Source of the DNA: Cytobacillus citreus
GTDB taxonomy: Bacteria > Bacillota > Bacilli > Bacillales > Cytobacillaceae
Assembly: GCF_018343665.1 (NCBI RefSeq)
Contig: NZ_JAGYPM010000007.1
Location: forward strand, 62,001-126,000
Reading direction: 5' to 3'
Length of the DNA: 64,000 bases
In this document: in pieces, positions 52,929-60,417 of the stretch
Position numbering within the stretch: position 1 is the stretch's first letter
Layout of the letters: every line of letters starts with the position of its first letter
Translations under genes and position numbers: made by a program
Notes under the pieces: model-generated
Seen by the model: the letters and a program-made list of their open reading frames with translations, nothing else
The model's database searches: none
Told to the model about the DNA's origin: nothing

Positions 52929-53576
52929 TTATCCTAAGTAAAGCTGATAATCTGCTTCAAGATGCTTCCTCATATTTTGTTTGGCTTTTTCCTTGTTTTG
53001 TTCTTTAATCGCAAGAAAAATATTGTAATGGTCCCTAAGGGCCGTCTCCTTTCTCATAGGATTAATTTCTAAAATGGAGCTTCTATAAAAACTTATAACT
53101 CCCCTCAACTCAGTAATCATTTTAATTAAGAAAGGATTTTCGCTCGATTCCACAATAATTTGGTGAAATCTTTGATTTAATTCGTGAATTTTTTTCATAT
53201 TGTTTTCTTTTACCTCAACTGTTGAAATATTTAATATGTATTCCATCTCTTCTATATGTTTTTCAGTCCTTCTTTCGGCAGCATACATGGCAGCTAGTGG
53301 CTCAAGCTCGATTCTACATTCGAATAAGAATTGATAATCTTTCATTGTTGGATTATATACAGTGACTCCACCTTGAACCTGTTCAACAACTAGTCCATCC
53401 TTCTCTAACCTCCGAATAGCCTCACGAACCGGACTGCGGCTGACCCCTAGTTCTTCAGCAATTTTCTCTTCTATCAATCTCTGACCTGGTTCAATACCAC
53501 CTGAAACAATTTGATCTCGTAAATATTCATAAACCTGATCTAATAAAGTATCTCTTCTAATAATTTTCTTTGTCAT
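52929..53576 (-). CDS. GntR family regulator, FCD (FadR-like) subfamily
   Basis: A 215-residue regulator: winged helix at 10-75 (LDQVYEYLRDQIVSGGIEPG, GVSRSPVREAIRRLEKDGLV) and an all-helical FCD ligand domain at 85-215 with its metal/acid-binding His and Asp residues (ELNQRFHQIIVESSENPF, LRDHYNIFLAIKEQNKEK). FCD regulators sense organic acids, fitting control of the downstream TRAP/CoA operon. Start 53576 follows AGAGGAATAT; the frame's first ATG (53612) lies in the operator. A promoter and operator are visible upstream. Confidence 0.9.
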   Translation of the reverse strand: MTKKIIRRDTLLDQVYEYLRDQIVSGGIEPGQRLIEEKIAEELGVSRSPVREAIRRLEKDGLVVEQVQGGVTVYNPTMKDYQFLFECRIELEPLAAMYAAERRTEKHIEEMEYILNISTVEVKENNMKKIHELNQRFHQIIVESSENPFLIKMITELRGVISFYRSSILEINPMRKETALRDHYNIFLAIKEQNKEKAKQNMRKHLEADYQLYLG

Positions 53577-53597
53577 ATATTCCTCTTTTCGTCGACG

Positions 53598-53653
53598 GTA
53601 TACAGTATGCATAACATATTTATTAGAATAATACGAATTATTTTATTAGTCAA
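53598..53653 (-). promoter_or_regulatory. Promoter and operator of the GntR/TRAP operon
   Basis: On the minus strand TTGACT (53653-53648), 17 bp, TATTCT (53630-53625) form a good sigma-A promoter. GCATACTGTATAC (53610-53598), nearly palindromic, lies just after the expected start site and fits an autoregulatory FCD-GntR operator. Confidence 0.75.
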
Positions 53654-53731
53654 TAATTTAATTTTCTGTAAATTATTTTTACAAATAATTTTGTGGAAAT
53701 AGATCATAGAAATTTTTATCAAAATAAAATA

Positions 53732-53757
53732 AGAGCGAGACAAAAATGTCTCACTCT
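53732..53757. terminator. Terminator after pssA
   Basis: AGAGCGAGACA/TGTCTCACTCT around AAAA; 60 bp past the pssA stop on the minus strand, with T-rich sequence after it (TTATTTTATTTTG). Confidence 0.75.
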
Positions 53758-53816
53758 CTACGATTCAGTTCATTATTAATTACTGTTTAAAATGATTTTT
53801 TCTGTTAATTAATAGG

Positions 53817-54518
53817 TTATTCATGTTTTTTATTCTTGCCTTTTACAAATCGATAAGCTAAATAAGCAATATAAAGCGGAGCAGCAATATAAATTAAATA
53901 TGGAAACTGACCATGTGTACCTGTTTCGTAAATAATATAAAGCAGACAGCCGAGAAAGATTGTTACGATTGTACCGTACTTTGGTAAAGGAATTTCTTTT
54001 AGGCTTGGGATTCTAATTTTGCTTACCATTAAAAAACACATTCCTGTAAAAACAACTGTTGTGATTATTTGAGGTATTTTATCTCCAAATAAAGTAAGAA
54101 TGGCTAAAATTCCACCAGCCGCGGTTATAGGTACACCAACAAAATAGTTCATCGAGGATTTAGTTGAACTAATGTTAAACCTTGCCAAACGGAATGCCCC
54201 GAATAATGGGAATAACCCTGCGATGAAAAATCCTATCATCCCAAATTGATAAAAATATGTATAAAAAATTAAAAATGATGGAGCCACTCCAAAAGTAACG
54301 ATATCTGCTAAAGAATCCAGTTCTTTCCCTAATTGACTGTCAGCATTTAACATTCTAGCAAGTCTACCGTCCATACTGTCCAGCATCATACCTATTAAAA
54401 TTAATATAGCTGCATTGTTAAACTGGCCATTTGCCGCAAATCCAATTGATAAAAAACCACAATATAAATTTCCAAGTGTAAGCATGTTTGGGATTGCTTT
54501 TTTTATTCGCACTGGCAT
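53817..54518 (-). CDS. pssA: CDP-diacylglycerol-serine O-phosphatidyltransferase
   Basis: A 233-residue membrane enzyme that makes phosphatidylserine, the precursor of phosphatidylethanolamine. It has the CDP-alcohol phosphotransferase motif (D..DGR.AR........GxELDSLAD, seen as DSMDGRLARMLNADSQLGKE then LDSLAD) with its metal-binding aspartates, preceded by NMLTLGNLYCGF typical of PssA. Seven or so hydrophobic segments. AGGAGAGAAAAA precedes the ATG. In Bacillus pssA is often next to psd; here it is not, and repeats flank it. Confidence 0.92.
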   Translation of the reverse strand: MPVRIKKAIPNMLTLGNLYCGFLSIGFAANGQFNNAAILILIGMMLDSMDGRLARMLNADSQLGKELDSLADIVTFGVAPSFLIFYTYFYQFGMIGFFIAGLFPLFGAFRLARFNISSTKSSMNYFVGVPITAAGGILAILTLFGDKIPQIITTVVFTGMCFLMVSKIRIPSLKEIPLPKYGTIVTIFLGCLLYIIYETGTHGQFPYLIYIAAPLYIAYLAYRFVKGKNKKHE

Positions 54519-54587
54519 TTTTTCTCTCCTAATTAATTTTCTTAATCATATCTAATTATGTTATTTTCACCCAATATCAATTTACTA

Positions 54588-54720
54588 TTAGAAAAACTTG
54601 GCGAATGCCAAGTCCTTTTTGGCATATGCCTTAGTTTTTCTTATGCGATCTTTTTAGCAGATTTTTAATTGAACACACATTTTACTTTAGTACGTTAATA
54701 AACTTAAACCTTCATTTTAG
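54588..54720. repeat. Structured intergenic repeat, copy 3 of 4
   Basis: TTAGAAAAACTTGGCGAATG, CCAAGTCCTTTTTGGCATATG, CCTTAGTTTTTCTTATGCGATC, then an AT-rich part with TTTACTTTAGTACGTTAATA and AAACTTAAACCTTC. The first hairpin (CTTGGCGAATGCCAAG) and the outer AAAAACT/AGTTTTT pairing are perfect. Confidence 0.85.
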
Positions 54721-54721
54721 C

Positions 54722-54856
54722 TTAGAAAAACTTGGCGAATGCCAAGTCCTTTTTGGCGTATGCCTTAGTTTTCTTATGCGATCTTACATCAATAATTTCA
54801 TTATAACCACTCATTCACTTTAGTACGTTAAAAAAACTTTAACTTTCTTACTAGCC
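54722..54856. repeat. Structured intergenic repeat, copy 4 of 4, in tandem with copy 3
   Basis: Begins 134 bp after copy 3 and repeats its whole order: TTAGAAAAACTTGGCGAATG, GGCGTATGCCTTAGTTTTCT, TATGCGATCTTA, CACTTTAGTACGTTAA, CTTTAACTTTCTTACTAGCC. Substitutions in one arm are partly matched in the other (GGCATATGCC against GGCGTATGCC), so the fold is kept. Confidence 0.85.
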
Positions 54857-54912
54857 AATAAAGATTATAACACTTTTTTCTTTACTTGATTAAACAATAC
54901 ATAAATTATTAA

Positions 54913-54938
54913 AAAAGCATCGGAATATCCGATACTTT
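54913..54938. terminator. Terminator-like hairpin
   Basis: AAAGCATCGG-AATAT-CCGATACTTT, a 9- to 10-bp stem; lies past the acyl-CoA ligase stop by about 150 bp and before the repeats. Confidence 0.55.
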
Positions 54939-55091
54939 CTAGATTAAATTGATTCCTTTTTGTATGATTACTCTTACAGCAGTCATGTTAAAATTTCATT
55001 TTTATGTTCGTCTTATAATGGAGCACCTATTAAGACTCGGATAAATTGAAAATGAATGATTCTTACACCCTGTAATAAATCGGTGCCTATA

Positions 55092-56660
55092 CTATTGTTG
55101 TTCATTTAAAAATAATTCCTCAAGTTGCTTTCTAAGCATGAACTTCTGAATTTTTCCGCTCGCATTTCTAGGCAGAACATCGCAAAAAATATATTTTCGC
55201 GGTCTCTTGTAATTAGCCAGCTCCATACTATTTTTACAGCAATCGTCGAGATCCTTCTCCGAAAGACTTGGATCTTTTTTCACCACGAATGCCGTTACTG
55301 TCTCGCCCCAGCGATCGTCTGGCTGACCAATGACTGCTACATCCAATACACCACTAAGTGTGTATAGAACATCTTCAACTTCTCGTGGGTAAATATTCTC
55401 TCCCCCGCTAATAATCATGTCATCTACCCGATCTTTCACCCATAAATAACCTTCATCATCAAGGTAGCCAATGTCTCCAGAATGATACCAGCCACTATAT
55501 AAGGCGTTCTCGGTAGTTTCTTTTCTATTATAATATCCGCCCATCATGCATGGACCTTTTACAATTATTTCTCCTGACTCACCAATCGGGACAGTATCAT
55601 TTGGATCTGAAGGACCATCCTCACTTGGCCGAACAATTCTAATTTCATGATTAAGGCAAGCTTGACCGGCCGATCCAGCTTTCCTAATCTGATCATCTTC
55701 AGTCAGAAATGAAATAGCTGGACCCATTTCCGTCATACCATAAGCCTGCACGAGTTGAATTCCTAATTTTTCTCTACATGCCTTGACGAGAGTTGGCGCC
55801 ATTGGAGCAGCTCCATAAAGTCCTAGCTTTAAGCTTTCTAGCTGATATTCCTCAAGATCTTCTTGCAGAAGCATATTCCACATTGTCGGTGCGGCAAAGA
55901 ACTTTGTAATTTTCTCATCATTAATTAATTGAAGCACTTCTTTAGGGTCAAAATGATGGAGGATTGTACTTTTTGCACCGACATGTACACGCGGTAAAAA
56001 CGCACAGTGTAATTCAGCACAATGAAACATCGGTGCGATAACGAGCCCATTATCATTTTTATCTAGTTTTGTCGCACTAATACAAATTAAGCTGTGCTCA
56101 ACCATTTCGCGGTGACGGTGAACGACTCCTTTTGGCCTGCCGGTTGTGCCGCTCGTATACATAATGGCATAGACATCATTTTCATGTATTTCTGTCATTA
56201 TTTCAGTACTTGGAGCAGCAGATACTTTCTCTTTATAACTTACAGCATATGAAGAAACATCACCATCTATCGCCCAGAAGGATGTTTGCGGAAAACGTTT
56301 AGTAATTGGACTAATACCTGATTCAAGCATTTTTTCATAAATGACAATTTTTGGTTGTGCATCTGAAAGAATATACGCGACTTCTTCAGACATCAATCGG
56401 AAATTAATCGGATTAAATATGGCTCCCATTTTTGCACAGGCAAAAAATACAGTTGCTAATTCCTCAGTGTTGAATAAATAGGTGGATACGATATCTCCTT
56501 TTTTAACACCTTCTTGCAAAAATGCATTGGCTAGCTTATTCACTTCAAGACTCCATTCTTTAAACGTGAACCTTAAATTCTTTTTCACATCATATAAAGC
56601 TTCCTTGTTAGGAAATTTAGCTACTGTTAAGTCAAATATTTTTCCGATTGTTATTGTCAT
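55092..56660 (-). CDS. Acyl-CoA synthetase (AMP-forming)
   Basis: A 522-residue ANL-superfamily ligase that activates a carboxylic acid to its CoA ester via an acyl-AMP. Motifs: P-loop-like YTSGTTGRPKGVVHRH (about residue 165), the AMP-binding YGMTEMGPA, YHSGDIGYLDDEGYLWVKDR with the Asp that binds ribose, and the C-terminal Lys in PRNASGKIQKF. Length and motifs fit medium/long-chain fatty acid ligases. Last gene of an operon with an SDR dehydrogenase, acyl-CoA dehydrogenase remnant and thiolase. Start 56660 follows AAGGAGGAAAACTGG; the longer frame begins at TTG. Confidence 0.9.
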   Translation of the reverse strand: MTITIGKIFDLTVAKFPNKEALYDVKKNLRFTFKEWSLEVNKLANAFLQEGVKKGDIVSTYLFNTEELATVFFACAKMGAIFNPINFRLMSEEVAYILSDAQPKIVIYEKMLESGISPITKRFPQTSFWAIDGDVSSYAVSYKEKVSAAPSTEIMTEIHENDVYAIMYTSGTTGRPKGVVHRHREMVEHSLICISATKLDKNDNGLVIAPMFHCAELHCAFLPRVHVGAKSTILHHFDPKEVLQLINDEKITKFFAAPTMWNMLLQEDLEEYQLESLKLGLYGAAPMAPTLVKACREKLGIQLVQAYGMTEMGPAISFLTEDDQIRKAGSAGQACLNHEIRIVRPSEDGPSDPNDTVPIGESGEIIVKGPCMMGGYYNRKETTENALYSGWYHSGDIGYLDDEGYLWVKDRVDDMIISGGENIYPREVEDVLYTLSGVLDVAVIGQPDDRWGETVTAFVVKKDPSLSEKDLDDCCKNSMELANYKRPRKYIFCDVLPRNASGKIQKFMLRKQLEELFLNEQQ

Positions 56661-56707
56661 CCAGTTTTCCTCCTTCAATATTATTTATTATGGAAATTCT
56701 AAATAGA

Positions 56708-57859
56708 TTAATCTAAGCGCTCAATAATGGTTGCATTTGCCATCCCGTGACCCTCACACATCGTTTGAAGCCCATATCTTCCACCTGTCCGTTCTAGCTC
56801 ATGCATCATCGTTACCATCAGCCTTGCACCACTGGCACCAAGGGGATGGCCAAGTGCGATTGCTCCTCCATTTGGATTTAGCTTGGCAGGATCAGCTCCT
56901 GTTTCCTTTAGCCAAGCTAGCGGTACTGGCGCAAAAGCCTCATTCACTTCGAAGATATCAATATCCTCAATCGATAATCCAGCCTTCTTAAGTACCTTTT
57001 CAGTTGCTGGAATTGGTCCGGTGAGCATGAGTGTTGGATCTGAGCCGACAACCGTTCTTGCTATTATGCGAAACCTTGGCTTTAGCCCAAGCTCTTTGGC
57101 TTTATCATGGGACATTATTAATATGGCTGCTGCACCATCACTGATTTGACTAGAATTTCCTGCATGAATCACTCCGTCTTCTTTAAAAACCGTTTTTAAT
57201 CCCGCAAGAGCTTCTACTGTGGATCCTATTCTCGGTCCCGAATCTTCAGAGACGGTAATTTTTTCACCATCCGGCAACGTAAATTCAATAAGAGCAATTT
57301 CCTTTGAAAAATACCCTTCAGCCTGTGCCTTCAAAGCTTTTTCATGGCTTTCAAATGAATATTGATCTAATTCCTTGCGGGTAAAGCCGTATTTTTCAGC
57401 TATTCTTTCTGCGGATAAGCCTTGATGAATAATTTCATGCTGGCTCATTAATTTCTCACTAAATGGAACCCCTTGATAACTTGATCCGATTGGTACCCGT
57501 GACATATTTTCCACACCACCAGCAATGACGACATCCATATCTCCTGAAAGGATTGCTTGAGCGGCAAAATGGACTGCCTGCTGGCTTGATCCGCATTGCC
57601 TGTCAATCGTCGTTCCTGGAACTTCAATTGGAAATCCTGCTATTAAGGCAGCAACTCTAGCAATATCTCCACTCTGTTCCCCAATTTGAGATACACAACC
57701 GAGAATCACATCATCTACAATAACTGGATCGATACCCACCCGATTTACTATAACCCTCAAAATATAAGCTGCAAGATCATCTGCCCGATAATCCTTTAAT
57801 AATCCATTTCTTCGTCCTACCGGTGTACGTACCCCTTCAATAATGACAGCCTCACGCAT
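56708..57859 (-). CDS. Acetyl-CoA acyltransferase (thiolase)
   Basis: A 383-residue thiolase for the last step of beta-oxidation (or the reverse). Active-site residues are visible: nucleophilic Cys in TTIDRQCGSSQQAVHFA (about 87), His in NPNGGAIALGHPLGASGARL (about 340) and the second Cys in LQTMCEGHGMANA (about 370). The NEAFAPVPLAW motif is also present. AGGAGAAAGATC precedes the ATG. It lies 14 bp after the acyl-CoA dehydrogenase remnant. Confidence 0.93.
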   Translation of the reverse strand: MREAVIIEGVRTPVGRRNGLLKDYRADDLAAYILRVIVNRVGIDPVIVDDVILGCVSQIGEQSGDIARVAALIAGFPIEVPGTTIDRQCGSSQQAVHFAAQAILSGDMDVVIAGGVENMSRVPIGSSYQGVPFSEKLMSQHEIIHQGLSAERIAEKYGFTRKELDQYSFESHEKALKAQAEGYFSKEIALIEFTLPDGEKITVSEDSGPRIGSTVEALAGLKTVFKEDGVIHAGNSSQISDGAAAILIMSHDKAKELGLKPRFRIIARTVVGSDPTLMLTGPIPATEKVLKKAGLSIEDIDIFEVNEAFAPVPLAWLKETGADPAKLNPNGGAIALGHPLGASGARLMVTMMHELERTGGRYGLQTMCEGHGMANATIIERLD

Positions 57860-57873
57860 GATCTTTCTCCTCT

Positions 57874-58403
57874 CTATAGTCCTAAGTTTTTAGCAATAAT
57901 GCTTTTCATGATTTCATTTGTACCTGCATAAATACTTGCAACAGGGATATCGCGATACCTTCTTGCAATCTCGTATTCTTCCATATATCCATACCCTCCA
58001 TGAAGCTGAAGGGATTCTGCGACAATTCGCTTCGCTTGATCCGTTAGCTTCCATTTCGCCATCGATACTTTGGTAACGATATCCCTTCCTTTCGTATGCT
58101 CCATTATCAATTGATCGAGAAAGGCTCTTCCCATTTCAATATCTGTTGCCATTTCGGCTATTTTGAATTGACTGTTTTGAAATTGACTAATCGTTTTTCC
58201 AAATGCCTGCCTGCTTTTAACATATTCCACTGTCATTTTCAGCATTTCCTCCGCTGCAATTCTCAAGCTCTTCATTAATCACTACAGAAAATCCCCAATC
58301 CACTACGCTACCGCCATATTTCTCATCAATATCAGGACATAGAAAATTTACGCAGTGATTTGCGAAATATATCATGCTCTTCATTTAAATATGGTGCGAT
58401 CAT
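57874..58403 (-). pseudogene. Acyl-CoA dehydrogenase gene with two internal deletions
   Basis: The start is intact: ATG 58403 after AAAGGGGAAGCC, encoding MIAPYLNEEHDIFRKSLRKF, the family N-terminus. The frame then breaks and CPDIDEKYGGSVVDWGFSVV-INEELE (normally about residues 45-75) follows in another frame. Right after it comes LRIAAEEMLKMTVEYVKSRQ through LQLHGGYGYMEEYEIARRYR and AGTNEIMKSIIAKNLGL (normally about 250-380), again in a new frame. Two deletions have removed most of the substrate and FAD sites. The remaining 133-codon frame (57874-58275) has no ribosome binding site of its own. Confidence 0.88.
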
Positions 58404-58557
58404 TGGCTTCCCCTTTCAATAGATAAATTGGTTAAAAAAATATTTCTAAAACATCTATTAATTATATACAGAACATTCAGAATTCATTTTTTAGACACAA
58501 TCTGATTGCAAGAAATGATTTGCTTAAACAATTAAAAACTTTCATTTTTAATATTTT

Positions 58558-59325
58558 TTATTTTGGCTGCATTCGAATTGCACCATCTAGACGAATCGTT
58601 TCACCATTCAGCATTGGATTTTGAATGATGCTTTCTACTAGGATGGCATACTCTTCTGGATTCCCAAGTCTTTGCGGAAATGGAGTCATTTTTCCCAGTG
58701 AAATTCTTGCTTCTTCTGGCAAGGAATCAAACATTGGTGTATGAAATAAACCTGGTGCAATCGTCATTACCCGAATCCCATACATTGCTAGCTCCCTTGC
58801 CAATGGTAAAGTCATACTAACAACTCCGCCTTTTGATGCACTATAGGCTGCCTGGCCAATTTGTCCTTCAAAGGCAGCTACGGAGGCTGTATTGATAATG
58901 ACTCCTCTTTCTCCATTCTCATTCGGTACATTCTTGACCATGACTTCTGAAGCTAATCTAATAACATTGAAGGTTCCAATTAAATTGATCGATATCACCT
59001 TTGAAAACTTTTCTAGCTCATGCACTCCTTTGCGACCAAGAAGCTTAGCAGCAATTCCAATACCTGCACAATTAACGACCGTATTGATTTCCTCAAACTG
59101 TTCAATTCCATATTGAATAGCAGACCTTATCTCAGCTTCATTTGTTACATCCGCTTTCATGAAAAACACTCTTTCACCTAACTCCTCCTGAAGCCTATGT
59201 GCACGTTCTATACATAAATCTAAAATTAAGGCTATTCCTCCATTTTTTACAATATTTCTTACTGTTGCTTCTCCAAGTCCTGAAGCACCACCTGTAACAA
59301 TCGCCCGACAATCCTGTTTAATCAT
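58558..59325 (-). CDS. SDR family 3-hydroxyacyl-CoA dehydrogenase-like enzyme
   Basis: A 255-residue short-chain dehydrogenase. The NAD-binding [13 protein letters not shown] is at 11-23, Asp37-like acid in LILDLC points to NAD over NADP, NCAGIG is at about 90, and the catalytic Ser-Tyr-Lys is in [23 protein letters not shown]. Length and motifs resemble type II 3-hydroxyacyl-CoA dehydrogenases (HSD17B10-like), which fits the thiolase and ligase downstream. GGGAGGCACTTAA precedes the ATG. First gene of the operon. Confidence 0.88.
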   Translation of the reverse strand: MIKQDCRAIVTGGASGLGEATVRNIVKNGGIALILDLCIERAHRLQEELGERVFFMKADVTNEAEIRSAIQYGIEQFEEINTVVNCAGIGIAAKLLGRKGVHELEKFSKVISINLIGTFNVIRLASEVMVKNVPNENGERGVIINTASVAAFEGQIGQAAYSASKGGVVSMTLPLARELAMYGIRVMTIAPGLFHTPMFDSLPEEARISLGKMTPFPQRLGNPEEYAILVESIIQNPMLNGETIRLDGAIRMQPK

Positions 59326-59500
59326 TTAAGTGCCTCCCCCTTTTTCACTTGTTTCAAATTATTTCAATTCCCTTAACATATTCTCCTGCTTAAACTGAAA
59401 AGAATAAGGCTAAAAAACGAAAAGTTTATTTCTTATTGAATATTCCGACTATATAAAGTATGATGTATTGGTAAAAATATAATATAACGGGAGAATATTT

Positions 59501-59779
59501 ATGAAAAAAATAGGTACAATTTCCCTTTCAGCTTTATTAGCTATTGGTTTTTCTTACAGTGCCAATACAAGTACTGTTGATGCAAAATCTTCAACAATGG
59601 CAAAAAAATATCAAAATTGTAAAGAGCTGAATAAAGATTATGCAGGAGGAGTCGCAAGAACAGCTTCAGCTAAAAATAAAGGGGGAAAAACAAAGTATAA
59701 GCCACATATTTCAAAAGAACTGTATGATGCAAATCAAACAAAAGACCGTGATGGTGACTTCATCGCTTGTGAAAGATAA
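59501..59779 (+). CDS. Secreted excalibur calcium-binding domain protein
   Basis: A 92-residue exported protein: signal peptide to about residue 28 (TVDAKS cleavage), then an excalibur domain: QNCKELNKDYAGGVART and the EF-hand-like DRDGDFIACE, with two Cys likely in a disulfide (NCKEL and IACER). Such small domains bind calcium and often occur in surface nucleases; here the domain stands alone. GGGAGAATATTT precedes the ATG. Terminator at 59821. Confidence 0.85.
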   Translation: MKKIGTISLSALLAIGFSYSANTSTVDAKSSTMAKKYQNCKELNKDYAGGVARTASAKNKGGKTKYKPHISKELYDANQTKDRDGDFIACER

Positions 59780-59820
59780 TAAAATCATTAAAACTTAAAC
59801 TTTCTGGCTTATTAGCTGAC

Positions 59821-59862
59821 AAAGGGTTCAATTGGAATATCATAATTCCGATTGAACCCTTT
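59821..59862. terminator. Bidirectional terminator between converging genes
   Basis: AAAGGGTTCAATTGGAAT and ATTCCGATTGAACCCTTTT form a 17-bp stem with one mismatch. It serves both the excalibur gene and the sigma-factor operon. Confidence 0.85.
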
Positions 59863-59870
59863 TAATCCTT

Positions 59871-60398
59871 CTATGCCAAGTCCTTTTCCAATAGCATTTC
59901 CTTCAAATACTTACGGACTCGGTATAATTTAGTTTTAACGGTATTTTGATTTAATTCTAGCAATTCTGCGATCTCTCTTTCCTTCAAACCATGTCTAATT
60001 TTTAGCATGAAAACCTTTTTTTGATCAGTGGAGAGGGAGTTGATACAATCGTTGATTTTTTCATTTAGGAGATTTATCTCCACTTCCTCCTCTACATTCT
60101 GATTCATTCTTACCTGGGCATTGTCTAAATCCGTATAAGCTTCAAGATTTTCATTCGTTTTCCTTTCCTTTCGGATAAAGTCAATCGCTGTTCTTGTTGC
60201 AATTGCAGAAAGCCAGGCACCGATTTTCTCTTTTTCTTGGATTGTGTCAATTTTAAGATAAGCCTTAATTAGTGTCTCCTGTACAACATCCTGAGCTAAA
60301 TAATAATCTCTAGTAATACCGTAAGCTACATGGAAAAGGCGCTTATTATAAAGATCACAAATTTCCTTCATATCAACTGAAGTATTTTCCACTCCCAT
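59871..60398 (-). CDS. ECF-type RNA polymerase sigma factor
   Basis: A 175-residue sigma factor. Region 2 spans about 12-80 (LYNKRLFHVAYGITRDYYLA, then QDVVQETLIKAYLKI, then AWLSAIATRTAIDFIRKER); region 4 spans about 115-170 (INSLSTDQKKVFMLKIRHGL, then REIAELLELNQNTVKTKLYR). Regions 1 and 3 are absent, as in ECF sigmas. It is the last gene of a GntR-ATPase-permease operon, 19 bp after the permease. No anti-sigma gene adjoins. The ATG at 60398 abuts GGAGGAGG; GTG two codons later (60392) has better spacing and may be the true start. Confidence 0.9.
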   Translation of the reverse strand: MGVENTSVDMKEICDLYNKRLFHVAYGITRDYYLAQDVVQETLIKAYLKIDTIQEKEKIGAWLSAIATRTAIDFIRKERKTNENLEAYTDLDNAQVRMNQNVEEEVEINLLNEKINDCINSLSTDQKKVFMLKIRHGLKEREIAELLELNQNTVKTKLYRVRKYLKEMLLEKDLA

Positions 60399-60417
60399 CC
60401 TCCTCCCTCTCTATTTC

